From Saccopteryx bilineata (lineage: Eukaryota > Chordata > Mammalia > Chiroptera > Emballonuridae), in assembly GCF_036850765.1 (NCBI RefSeq), contig NC_089492.1, forward strand, positions 171,118,296 through 171,182,295: DNA of 64,000 bases, written 5' to 3'. The position numbers were made by a program, and so were the translations under genes. Every line of letters starts with the position of its first letter. The stretch's first letter is position 1. This document shows positions 53,951 to 64,000 of the stretch, one piece after another. Below the pieces are notes generated by a model, which had not been told where the DNA came from, ran no database searches, and saw nothing but the letters and a program-made list of their open reading frames with translations.

Positions 53951-56900
53951 CTTTAAGAAACTGGTCACTTTTTGCCCTCCTTGAACACTGGAAATGACCT
54001 TTATATTCTCCTCTTATTTTTTGTCTGACTTTCCTGAACCAAATATTTACAAAGTTCAAACTGTGTGTTACTTATAGATTTCAAAGTTCTAGGAGAGAGT
54101 TTGGCTGTAAACCTGGGGCATATATGATTGTCTCCATTTGTGCACTGCTGTTTGATGCATCTTGTTTTAGGATTTTCGCATCTTTACATGTCAGAACAAA
54201 ATACTTTGGGGGCTACGCAGAGTCACTGTGTCTTGTTCCACAGGATATACAAGGAACGTGTGGAACCAGGGTGAGGTGCTCATTTTCATTGGGCAATTAA
54301 GGTGGAGGTGAGCTATTAGGGTGGAACTGGAAGGTGGTTTTCAAATATGCTCCTAGTTGTGTCCACATCTTAAGAGGCATCTCCTTACCTCAGCTCCCCA
54401 CCACACCATCCAACCCTCCATTCCACCTTACCCAGATGAATTTCTCATTTATCTGTTCTAAATGGCAAGCTTCCGGTAAGATTTATGTTTAACTGGCTAA
54501 CAAAAGTTTGTAAGCCATGAAAGGAGGTTTGAGAAGGGGTCAAATGATCACTAAAGAACTCCTGGTATCTTCCTGATTGGGCTTTTACTTTGCCACTGTT
54601 CAATGCATGCTGCAACACTCCTTATCTCCTCACATCCACCCCAATCTCAAAGAAGGTGAGAAAATACGGAAGTGACTACCAAAATGAGGGCTTTTCATCC
54701 AAAAGCATATAACTAGTATTCCAAGGGTGTTCATCAAGTACCAAAAGCAACTAGATGCTAAGAAATTCATAACTAATTGGCTTCAATAATGAGAGTGGTA
54801 GTTCTGCCCTTTTAAAGTACAACACAGCTTTGAAACAATTATGAATAACTTTTAAAAGCTGGATTTTCCCAGCATTCAAGTAGATGATAAAGAGAAACAT
54901 ACTTTGTCAATGCTCTGCAAGAATGTCACTGCCCAACACAGTCATGAAGCAAATTACTGCACAGTTGCATTGGAAGACCTCTACTTTATTAACACCTTAT
55001 ATTAGTCACTGTGAGTAAAAACCGAATCTGACCTTTTTTTTCTTTCTAAATAATGCCATATGTCACAGGACAAGGTGAAAAATCTTTATGGTTCTTCTAG
55101 TGCTGTGTGGGTATTGGAAGGCTTTGTATCTACTCTTCATTATCTACCGTGTCATACCTACCAGCTTCACCTTCAACTGTATCTCATTCAGAGCTGGTAT
55201 AAGCCAGTCTGATTTAACCTGACTGGAATTGTCTTCTCTCCCCCTGTCTTTGCATCCCCTGTTTTTTCTAGTTCCTGGTTGCAAGTTTGACATGCATGCT
55301 TCAACTGATATTGACAGTAGCAATTTCTGTTATAATGTTTTTCCTACCTTCTTTTCAAAGTTCACTCGATGCCAAATGTAGGCTAGGAAGCAATATGAAT
55401 CCTAGTTAATAGCTAATTCTTAAAAAAGAAAATGCTTTCAAGGATACACAGTGGCAAGAATATTTTGACTTTTATTCTTTCCTTTTCCTGAAACTACATA
55501 TTGTCTTTCTTAACTCATTTTCCCTTTGAATATGCGCATGGTGCCAGAAATTATATTTAAACTACTTGCTTATTGAAGTAGTTATTGCAATTTTCATGCT
55601 TTTAATGTGAGGGCATTTTAGATGTGTGTATTTAAGGGCTTGAAAGCAGCAGCAATGCTCTCCACATCTCCATTGCCTATTTCTGCCTCAAAATTTGAAA
55701 ACCGCCATCCTTCTTATATAGAATGACAAAGAGGCAGGGTCACCTGCCTGTACCTTGTGCTTAAATTGAGGTGGAACGTCTTTTCATCTTTTCCTTGAAG
55801 ATAACTGCTATTTTCACCACAGAGAGGGAAAAAGGTTGTACTGTATATTTCTATAATGGAACTAAAAGAGTTCAGCAGCCTGTCTGCATCGAAAGGTCTA
55901 ATTAGATTCTACTTTAATGTTAGATCTTGGCTTGAAGGTGCTTGACCACTAAAAGAGAGAGGGCTTTAAAAGAGGAAGCTATAAAATGTTTAAATGTATG
56001 CATCTTAACAATATAACTAGGAAATGGAAACACAATGCACCATATAAACTGGGAATTTTCTCATCCATTCTGAAAACTCTCTTTCATGCTTGTTTTCGTT
56101 GAACATATTGCCCTATTTTCATAAAGGAAATGGTGATAAAAGGAGGTGAGCTATGAGAGGAAAGATCTGAGCAAGATCTCCAAGTCTAAAATAGAACCCA
56201 GCTGTTCCAATATCATTAGAGAGACAGAGAGACTCATGACTTCTTACTCTTGCCCCTGCCAAAGGGCAATATTCCCACATTTGATTGTGCATGAAAGACT
56301 TGGAAGGTCATTTTCTTTTTTTATTTTCTAATTATTTCCAGACTGCTAAAATAGAAACTCTGAAGAAATTTACCATTTTTAAGTATCCTGCTGTCCATAT
56401 AAAATTTTGGGACCAATGTTCCTGAAATGTATCTGCATATGGAGATTGGCCACTGGAACGATTCCATTTCTCTGTGGCCGCGCACCTGCAGCACTCATTC
56501 TGTGGGCCCCTTGTGAATTGAATTGGGCCTTTGCTGAGGCAGGTGGAACCTGGAACTCCTCAATTTATTTCAGGCCCTTGAAGCCACTTAGTTAAAACAG
56601 CTGCCTGTTGATGACAGAATTAAGCTCCAGAAAAAAAAAGTTTCTCAGACATGAGCTCCAGAACCTGTAATTCTCTTTTACCCCAAGATTAGTTTTGTAA
56701 TTGGATAGGCTTTCCTGCACTCTTCAACTAAGCATTTCTGTAAACTTGCTGTATTGTTCTTTTGCTTTTTCTCATGTAAAAGTGCCCCATGCTTTTAATT
56801 GCAATTCTGATATGATCAAGAAGAAAGTTTTGAGGCAGCACATGGTTCTGGCTTCTATGCTATCATTCTTTAATAGAGCTTAATCTGATTCTTTCCCTGT

Positions 56901-57279
56901 TTTCAAATAAGCTAAATGCAATGATGGTGGCTGAGGCCAGGCAGGTCCACATTGGATTTGGGCAGATGGTAGAGAAACTGTGGAGCGGGAAAGCATTGGG
57001 CCATTCCATTTGATAAAGCCTTACAACGGCAGACAAATACAAAGGAAGGGGAAAACCTCCTCTCTGGCAAACGAACAGTAAAACATCCCCTCACAATGGT
57101 GGGCTGGCAAACCACCATCTGTGATTCATTGGTGCACAAGCACCCATAGCCTCATGTAGGCCATACACATGTGACACTGCCGCATGCTCACACACCAAAA
57201 GGCAAAGTGTTTGCAGCCAGTAAACCAGCGAGCAAGTCTAACACAGCTACCCCACACTGAACCTTAAAAGATAATTTTA
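53951..57279. other. longest low-repeat stretch in the window
   Basis: About 3.3 kb with almost no recognisable transposon. Short ORFs (e.g. 56407-56595, 56912-57139) show no motif or splice-consistent pattern that I can defend. If the window is intronic or upstream of a gene, regulatory sequence would most likely sit here, but nothing in the bases proves it. Confidence 0.35.
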
Positions 57280-57618
57280 GCCTGACCAGGCAGTGGCGCA
57301 GTGGATAGAGAATCAGACTGGGATGCAGAGGATCCAGGTTCGGAAATCCGAGGTTACCTGCTTGAGCACAGGCTCATCCAGTTTGAGCAAGGCTCACCAG
57401 CTTGAGCTCAAGGTCACTGACTTGAGCAAGGGGTCACTCAGTCTGCTGTAGCTCCCTGGGGCAAGGCACATATGAGAAAACAATCAATGAACAACTAAGG
57501 TGCCATAATGAGGAATTGGAGCTTCTCATTTATCTCCCTTCCTGTCTGTCCCTCTCTCTGTCTCTGTCTCTGTCGCAAAAAAACAACAACAAAAAAACAA
57601 ACAAAAAACAAACAAAGA
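57280..57618 (+). mobile_element. long Rhin-1-like SINE
   Basis: GCCTGACCAGGCAGTGGCGC, AGTGGATAGAGAATCAGACTGGGATGC, GGTTCGGAAATCC, related units around AGCTTGAGCTCAAGGTCACTGACTTGAGCAAGG, then GGCACATATGAGAAAACAATCAATGAACAACTAAGGTG, TGTCTCTGTCTCTGTC and an A/C-rich tail. Family mate of 24424-24793. Confidence 0.92.
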
Positions 57619-57821
57619 TACTCTTAAATGAGTGCAATGATGAAGAGGTTCCATCTTGTTAGTGCCTATAACTTTCCCCCCTAATATGTACATATATTGG
57701 TCTGGGAACTTAAGGAAGGATACTCTGCTAGCATGCTAGAGTTCAGGAAATATTTATTGAGTGAATACTATGAACCCAACACTCAGGAAAGAATAAAATG
57801 TAATAACAAATACAGATCTAA

Positions 57822-58176
57822 GGCCCTGGATGGTTGGCTCAGTGGTAGAGCGCAGGCCTGGCGTCTAGAAGTCCCAGGTTCGATTCTCAGTCAGGGCACA
57901 TAGGAAAAGCGCCCATCTGCTTCTCCACCCTTCCCCTTTTCCTTCCTCTCTGTCTCTCTCTTCCTTTCCTGCTGCCAGGGCTCCATGGGAGCAAAGTTGG
58001 CCCAGGCGCTGAGGATGGCTCCATGGTCTCTGCCTCAGGCGCTAGAATGGCTCCAGTTGCAACAGAGCAACACTCCAGATGGACCAAACATTGTCCCCTG
58101 GTGGACATGCCTGGTGGATCTGGGTCGGCACATGCAGTAGTCTGCTGCCTCCCACTTTTAGCTTCAGGGAAAAAAA
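57822..58176 (+). mobile_element. Ves-like bat SINE
   Basis: GGCCCTGGATGGTTGGCTCA head, B-box region GGTTCGATTCTCAG, CTTCTCCACCCTTCCCC, a diverged GCTCCATGGGAGCAAAGTTG body, and a 3' end GCTTCAGGGAAAAAAAG leading directly into a GATA microsatellite. It is older than the 62751 copy by divergence. Confidence 0.9.
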
Positions 58177-58177
58177 G

Positions 58178-58218
58178 TATAGATAGATAGATGATAGATA
58201 GATAGATGATAGATAGAT

Positions 58219-58264
<46 letters not shown>

Positions 58265-58275
58265 CAGATAGATGG
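58178..58275. repeat. (GATA)n microsatellite
   Basis: About 98 bp of ATAGATAG with a few ATG interruptions near the start, grown from the SINE tail. Confidence 0.97.
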
Positions 58276-58845
58276 CTAGTGTGTTATGCGATGACATTTT
58301 TTTCTTAGTGAAGTTGCAAAAACATCAGAGTTTCTCTATAGTCAGCTACCAGTTTTCTCTGTTGCTGCTATTACTTGGTCCATTTGTTGCAACTAATGAA
58401 CCACTGTTTATATATCATCATAACTAAAGTCTATACTTTATTCAAATATCACTATTTTTTCATGAATGTCATTTTCTGTTCCAGGATCCCATCCAGGTTG
58501 CCACATTATAGTACTTAGTCATCATGCTTCTTGGGTCCCTTTAGACTGTAAAAATTTGCCACCATTATTTTGGTTTTGAAGAGCTTAACTATTTTGAGGA
58601 TGACTGGTCAGGTACTTTGTGACATGCCCCTCAATTTTTCAGAAGACTCCTTTCTTCATTGCACTGCTTTTGCGCCTTTGGCAAATGTCAGTTGACTAGA
58701 TTTATGTGAGTCTATTTCTGGACTCTCTATTCTGTTGCATTTATTAATGTCTTTTCTTTTGCCAGTATCTCACTATCTTGAGTCTGGTAGCTTTATAATA
58801 AGTCACAAAATTGGGTAATGCGAGTCTTCCAACTTTGTTCTCTTT

Positions 58846-58910
58846 TAGAAGACAATAAAGCATCACTTCTCTGCCTTTTGGCTAAGATCAAGTGTAGAAG
58901 ACAATAAAGC
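58846..58910 (+). pseudogene. tailless U2 snRNA 5' fragment with 16-bp direct repeats
   Basis: ATCACTTCTCTGCCTTTTGG and CTAAGATCAAGTGTAG (58862-58897) match the first ~36 bases of U2 snRNA with two changes (GCTTCTCGG in U2). TAGAAGACAATAAAGC at 58846-58861 repeats perfectly at 58895-58910, with TAG shared between U2 and the repeat. There is no A tail and no rest of U2, so it is an RNA-derived insert truncated at its 3' side. Confidence 0.9.
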
Positions 58911-59109
58911 TTGGATAAAACTATTATAGATTCTTGAAACCTTTTATTAAAGTTTGAAAAAGAAACAGTAAAATTAGAACTACCATAATTTGTCAGTGCA
59001 AGATAAAATGGTGAAAATTGTGACATCAAAAACATAAAATTTGGTGGAGAAATAAAAATATAGTTTTAGCTTGCATTTGAATTTAAGTTAACAGGATTTT
59101 TAAAAATAA

Positions 59110-59361
59110 AACCAGTGTGCCAAAAAATTGTTAAAACATGCAATACCTGACTATTTAGTCAAAGGCACTGACATCTTTTCCCTTAAACTGTCAAATAAAA
59201 ATAAAATGGCAACAGTCAAAAAAACAATAGCCATCCAGTGTGAATAAATCAAAATTATAGCTTTTTTTGTCAATTGGCAAAAAATATATTTCTTGAGTGC
59301 CACAGATTTTTAGTAAGTAGCTTATGTATGTCATGAGATAAAAAGGTTGAAAATCACTGAC
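59110..59361. mobile_element. hAT-like nonautonomous repeat, copy 2
   Basis: Second, better kept copy of the repeat at 320-528, extending further left (ACCAGTGTGCCAAAAAATTG). Right end GGTTGAAAATCACTGAC. Inserted in the old antisense L1. Confidence 0.6.
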
Positions 59362-60014
59362 ATGGATTATCATGTTACCTGCAAAAGAATAAAGTTTTAT
59401 TTCTTCTTTTTTTCTTATTTCATTAGCTATGATTTCTAATAAGAAGTAGAATAGAGTGGAAAGAGAGAACATTTTAATTTTGTTTCTGTTATCAGTAGGA
59501 AAGTATTCAGTACTCATAATTAAATATTCTGTTAGCTGTGGTTATCTTTTGAATATAACATTTATTATGTCACGTGTATCCTTTCTATTTCTAGTTTTCT
59601 AAAAAAGTTTATTATAAATTAATGTTTATTTTTGTCAAATGATCTTTCTGAATATATTGATGTGACCATATTGTTTTTTTAGTCTGATAATATGATGAGT
59701 TATGTTGGTTAATTTTTGAATGTTGAACCAGCCTTGCATTTGTGGAGTGAACTGAACGTGGTTGTGGTGCTTTACCTTGCTATGCTAGATTAGATTAGCT
59801 CAGACTCTGTTAAATATTTTTGACCTTATAGTCATTAGAAAGTGGTCTGTGGTTTTAATTTCTTGTAATAGTGTTATTTGATTTTGGTATTAGGGTGATG
59901 TTGATCTCATAAAATGAGTCAGGAGAGACTCTCTTTTCTGTTTTCTGGAAAAAGAATCTGTAGATTTAATATATATTTTAGTGTAAATGTTTAATAAAAC
60001 TCACCAGTAAAACC

Positions 60015-60225
60015 ATTTGGGCTGTCTGGACTGTGTGGCACAGTGATCGAGCATTGATCTGGAACACTGAGGTTGAGGATTTCAAACTCCGGTATTGCCT
60101 TGTCATTGCGCACAGGGAAAGTTACTACTAGTTAATGCTTCCTGCTTCTCTCCCCTGCCTTTCTCTCTATATAAAGTCAGTAAATAATAAAATATTTTTA
60201 AAAATTAAAAAAAATTATTTGGGCT
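60015..60225 (+). mobile_element. Rhin-1-like SINE with 9-bp target duplication
   Basis: ATTTGGGCT at 60015-60023 repeats at 60217-60225. Between them: GTCTGGACTGTGTGGCACAG, GATCGAGCATTGATCTGG, a decayed B-box region, TTGCCTTGTCATTGCGCACAGGG, GCTTCCTGCTTCTC, TAAAGTCAGTAAATAATAAAAT. More diverged than the 39208 copy. Confidence 0.88.
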
Positions 60226-60499
60226 CTTTTCTGTTTTGGAAGATTTTAAACTTCTAATTCAACTTCAATAAATATAAAATGATTCAGGTTAAATATGATA
60301 CTTACGTGAGTGTGTTTTGGCAGTTTGCATTAACAAGTAATGGGTTTATTACATCATAATTTATATTTATCAAATTGTTTGTAGTATTCTTTTATGATCA
60401 ATTTACTGTCTAAAAGATCAACAGTGATCACTTTATTTTTCATTCTTGATATGGAAAAGTATTCTTTTTTCTCTTTTTCTCAATTAGCCTGACTATATG

Positions 60500-60895
60500 T
60501 TTATTATTTTTTTAAATTTATTTATTAAATTTAATGCAGTGACATTGATAAATCAGGGTACATATGTTGAGAGAAAACATCTCTAAATTATTTTTGACAT
60601 TTGATTGTGCTGTATACCCCTCCCCCAAAGTTAAATTGTCTTCTGTCACCTTCTATCTGGTTTTCTTTGTGCCCCTCCCCTCCCCCAACCCCTCTCTCCT
60701 TCTTCGCCCCCTGCCCCCTTCCCCCCACCCCCCACCCCCACCCCTGTTGCCATCACATTCTTGTTCATGTCTCTGAGTCCCATTTTTATGTCCCTTCTGT
60801 GTATGGATTCATATAGTTCTTAGTTTTTTTTCTGATTTACTTATTTCACTCCGTATAATGTTGTCATATTATCATTCATCTTTTCAAAGAAGCAA
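60500..60895 (-). mobile_element. L1 3' end of the copy A-C type, antisense, 5' truncated
   Basis: AT-rich tail, then GCAGTGACATTGATAAATCAGGGTACATATGTTG, CTGTATACCCCTCCCCCAAAG, TTGTCTTCTGTCACC, GTTTTCTTTGTGCCCCTCCCC, a long C-rich tract (complement of the G-rich 3'UTR tract) and CATATAGTTCTTAGTTTTTTTTCTGATTTACTTATTTC. It corresponds to the 3'UTR of copies A-C, with more divergence. Confidence 0.85.
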
Positions 60896-61560
60896 TATTT
60901 CAGTTTACCGATTTTTCCTAATCATTTTTTATTTTCAATTTCATTGATTTCTCTAAATTTTACATCTTTTCTTCTTCTTTCTTTAGGTTTGATTGGCTCT
61001 TCTTCCTCTACTTTCCTAAAGTGAAAGCTAAGATTATTGATTGTAGATATGTCTTCTTTTATTTTATATTATTATTATGTATGATTAGCCACATTTCAAG
61101 ATTTTTGAAGGTATAACTTTATTTTTATTTAGTTCAAACTACTTTTTACATTCCTTTGAGCCCTTTTCTTTGACACATGTTATTTAGAAATGTGTTGGTT
61201 AGTTTTCAAATATATGGAAATATTCTAGTTGTTTTTTTTTTATTTTGATTTCTAACTTAACTCTGTCCTGGTCAAAGAACATGTTATATGTGATTTTTAT
61301 TGTTTTATATTTATTAAGGTGAATTTTAGGGGACAGAATATGGTATATCTTAGTGAAACTTTTCATATGAGCTTGAGAAGAATGTATTCTGCTGTTGTTG
61401 AATAAAGTATTTTATAAATGCCAATTAGATCAAGTTGATTGATAGTGTTATTCAGGTTATCTATTATCTTACTGATTTTCTGCCTGCTTGATCTTTCAAT
61501 TACTGACAGGGAAGTGAAGCCTCTGACTATAACTGTGTGTCTTTCAGCTGTCATCCACTG

Positions 61561-62740
61561 TTATTATATTGGAGACCTGTTGGGGTTGTGATAGGATGTG
61601 AATCAGTAGGGGGCATTCTTCTATCCTCTCATTAAGCCTCAGTCTTTTTAGTGGGCCTTTGTCTTAGAGGTGGAGGCTGCACAAGTGTTCCTGCTCTTCC
61701 TCCAGGAGTATAAATTTCTATCTCCCATTCTCCTATTCCCTTCTTTCCCTGCAGCTTTCCCAATCTATTTATTTGACGTTTAGTGCCCTGTGGATGTTTT
61801 TTGTTCCCTAAGTGACACAGGAAGGGTAGAATTGGGTAGGATTCCCTTTCCTAAACAGGGATAAGTTTTCTAGTGTGCCCTCTGGTGAATGCCATCTCCC
61901 TGGAGATCAGGCTTTTGTTAGGGGTTAGACTCAGTGTAGATCTTAAGATTGCTATGCTTTTCTTTCTCCTGCCATGGCTCATGAGCATCATTCTCAAACC
62001 CTCACCAGGAGACCTGGACTGAAAATGAAAGTGTGGGACTTTTCTAAGCCTGCTACCACATGAATTTCTCACTCTCACACTAGTCTGAACTCAATCTCTA
62101 TCACTTTATTAAAATAGTCATTCACCTGTTTCTACTAGCCAAAGAGGCCAGTGGGTCCTGCTGCAGGCAAACAGACCTCAGAAGTTGTATCTGTCTGGAT
62201 GCACCTCTCTCTTAGATTTCAGGCTGGTAGTTTATCCCACAATCACGGTTCTTATCTTTGTTCAAGGAAAATAATTGATTTTTAGTTAGTTATGCTTTTT
62301 TCTTGTTGTAAAGTTGGGAGTGACAGCTTACAAGCTCTTTATATGCTGAAGCTTAAACTGGATGTCTTAGTCCATGCTTTTGAAATTATCAGTTATTAAG
62401 CCATATTGTCATAAACTTATTATTTCGCCTCTGAGCACCAATATTATTATTTAGAAAAAATAAGATTGGATTACACCCTCTAAGTTACCTTTAGGAAAAC
62501 AAAGTAGGACTCTGAACAATTAATGAACATAAAATCCTAAATAAACATGGGCCCCAGCAGCACGGGTATTTTAGAGCCCCTGACAGCATATAGAGATTTA
62601 ACTTAACATGGCTAAGCTACTGTCAGTGTTGAAATGTCATTAACCCCTGAGCATTTCATTTAAACTTTTCATGCTGGGCCTGAAATCTACTGATCAAATA
62701 ATTAGAATTCAGAAAAGGGTTTAAACACTTGCTTCAATAC
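61561..62740. other. unassigned sequence
   Basis: Mixed composition (CTGCACAAGTGTTCCTGCTCTTCCTCCAGGAG, TAGTGCCCTGTGG). May be a decayed LTR or L1 5' region, but I cannot name it. No defensible ORF. Confidence 0.35.
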
Positions 62741-63165
62741 TCAAAATTTAGCCCTGGCCGGTTGGCTCAGTGGTAGAGCGTCAGCCTGGCGTGCGGGGGG
62801 ACCCGGGTTCGATTCCCAGCCAGTGCACACAGGAGAAGCACCCATTTGCTTCTCCATCCCCCCCACCTCCTTCCTCTCTGTTTCTCTCTTCCCCTCCCGC
62901 AGCCAAGGCTCCATTGGAGCAAAGATGGCTCAGGCGCTGGGGATGGCTCCTTGGCCTCTGCCCCAGGCGCTAGAGTGACTCTGGTCGCAGCAGAGCGACG
63001 CCCCGGAGGGGCAGAGCATTGCCCCCTGGTGGGCAGAGCGTCGCCCCTGGTGGGCGTGCCGGGTGGATCGTGGTCGGGCGCATGCGGGAGTCTGTCTGAC
63101 TGTCTCTCCCCGTTTCCAGCTTCAGAAAGATACAAAAGAAAGAAAAAAAAAATAATCAAAATTTA
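62741..63165 (+). mobile_element. Ves-like bat SINE, full length and young, 10-bp target duplication
   Basis: TCAAAATTTA at 62741-62750 and 63156-63165 flanks GCCCTGGCCGGTTGGCTCAG, TGGTAGAGCG, GGGTTCGATTCCCAGCC, CTTCTCC, GCTCCATTGGAGCAAAGATG, GCCCCCTGGTGGGCAGAGCG, GGGTGGATCGTGGTCGGGCG and GTTTCCAGCTTCAGAAAGAT. At about 405 bp it is the best reference copy in the window. Its A box (TGGCTCAGTGG) and B box (GGTTCGATTCC) are intact. Confidence 0.95.
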
Positions 63166-63967
63166 CCAGTCACTCATGCATTCACTCTTTCTTCCTTACC
63201 GTCTCACTTCCAAACAACATGGTACATTCATTTAATTAGTTCAAAGATTGTATCACCCTCATAATAAAAGTTTACCAGTTACTGTAGAAAACCAAGCCAA
63301 AAATCCAAACACATTTTTCCTTGCTTATTATATTACTGAAGGCTTCAATGACTTGGCATGACTAAGATACTCACTCATCCTCCACAAGTGTCCAATATTG
63401 CAGATGAATAGCTCTAGAACAACGAAAATGAAACCATACCAAACAATAGCATCAGAAACATGATTGTTTATTTAATTAATTATATTATATTGTTTATTTG
63501 GCCATGTCTATTTAATAATGACATCCTTTACTTTATCATCAGACTCAAATGGAATTTTAGGTATTTGTGTTTAGTCTTTGGAAGCAAAAAATTTAATGCT
63601 ATTTAGCAGTCTCTTCAAATTAAACAGGGCATGAAGGTAACATATATTGTTGTACTCTGGATCTTACTCTCATCTCAGTCTGAAGACGATTTCTCTTTTT
63701 TGCTCAACTAAGAAACTTAGCACTACCTTTGACTTTGTATTTTCCCCACTCATTATATTTGTCTATCACAAAGCCTTGTTACAGTTTCTGTTGAAATATC
63801 TCCGATTCTCTTTTCTTCTTCATTTGGACTTGCTACCACCTTTGCATCAAAATACAATAAAAGAGTATATTAATTATTATTCCTGTCAATTTGAAACAAC
63901 ACTAAACTATAAAGCATAAAATTTGTGGAGCAACATATAAAATAGCATTTTTTGGATTGCAAAAACC
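63166..63967. other. unassigned AT-rich sequence
   Basis: No gene or named repeat. The 90-codon frame at 63647-63919 has no motif. Confidence 0.45.
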
Positions 63968-64000
63968 TCTTTTTTTTATTCAGTGAGAGAAAGGGAAGCA
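63968..64000 (-). mobile_element. probable SINE 3' end, cut by window edge
   Basis: A T-run followed by ATTCAGTGAGAGAAAGGGAAGCA matches how minus-strand SINE tails begin in this window (compare 38410-38440). Confidence 0.45.

Larger units (their letters stand above)
58290..61560 (-). mobile_element. old L1, antisense, host to several later insertions
   Basis: Antisense L1 landmarks run through the region: TTGGTCCATTTGTTGCAAC, GTTCCAGGATCCCATCCAGG; GAGTCTATTTCTGGACTCTCTATTCTGTTGCAT; ATATTGATGTGACCATATTG, GAACCAGCCTTGCATTTGTGG; GGTATTAGGGTGATGTTGATCTCATAAAATGAGTCAGGAG; AACTCTGTCCTGGTCAAAGAACATG, GAGCTTGAGAAGAATGTATTCTGCTG. Interrupted by the U2 fragment, a hAT-like element, a SINE and a younger L1 3' end. 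Possibly more than one fragment; boundaries approximate. Confidence 0.7.

Noticed and set aside
53951..57279. Possible host exon
   Set aside because: Short frames without conserved motif, and no convincing splice-site pairs or codon bias.
57887..58297. 136-codon minus-strand ORF with Ile/Tyr/Leu/Ser repeat
   Set aside because: A translated GATA microsatellite plus SINE body.
60564..60816. Pro-rich 70-codon ORFs
   Set aside because: They read the C-rich complement of the L1 3'UTR tract.
62751..62825. tRNA gene-like sequence with A and B boxes
   Set aside because: It is the head of a Ves-like SINE with a body and target duplication. The same holds for other heads at 57822, 57280 and 39219.
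1..64000. An undescribed multi-gene system (defence, biosynthetic or similar)
   Set aside because: No cluster of intact genes exists. All coding potential is retrotransposon-derived and broken.

Overview
This is a nuclear-genome window from a mammal, almost certainly a bat. It carries many copies of two tRNA-derived SINE families that I associate with Chiroptera. One has a head reading GGTTGGCTCAGTGGTAGAGC and a long GC-rich body (Ves-like). The other has a head reading GTGGCGCAGTGGAT and an AAGGCACATATG core (resembling the Rhin-1 type of horseshoe and roundleaf bats). With long LINE-1 elements, MIR, RTE, mariner and hAT fossils, this points to a rhinolophoid-type bat. That placement rests on remembered family resemblance, not a search. 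I found no host protein-coding gene, functional RNA gene, CRISPR array or prokaryotic-style system. Every long ORF lies in a retrotransposon. The window looks intergenic or deeply intronic.

Layout. 1-4087: SINEs, a mariner-type MITE, an antisense MLT1-like LTR, an antisense old L1 fragment, and the 5' half of an RTE/BovB-like LINE. 4088-11849: long LINE-1 copy A, inserted inside the RTE endonuclease region. 11864-14345: the rest of the RTE and then the rest of the old L1, giving a three-level nest. 14346-22274: a unique stretch with a possible conserved noncoding element, L1 3' ends, MIRs, a 5'-inverted (twin-primed) L1 and a hAT element. 22275-25231: a 76-bp inverted repeat pair enclosing L1 and SINE material and a SINE-interrupted TIR element. 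25232-33015: LINE-1 copy B. 33016-40810: mostly unclassified AT-rich sequence with four SINEs. 40829-48894: LINE-1 copy C, with an 18-bp target-site duplication. 48913-57279: a U6 pseudogene, old antisense L1, a SINE, a MIR and the longest low-repeat stretch. 57280-64000: SINEs, a GATA microsatellite, a tailless U2 fragment, and an old antisense L1 carrying several nested insertions.

The three long LINE-1 copies are on the same strand and share one plan: a roughly 2.4-2.6 kb 5'UTR with ~240-bp tandem units and a pyrimidine-rich second half, ORF1 (coiled coil plus nucleic-acid-binding C-terminus), a short extra frame, ORF2 (endonuclease, reverse transcriptase, Cys-rich end), and a G-rich 3'UTR with A-rich tail. 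All three are dead. Copies A and C share two ORF2-inactivating changes at the same sites although they are separate insertions. The 5'UTR has an antisense 63-codon ORF that is open in A and C, loosely reminiscent of primate ORF0.
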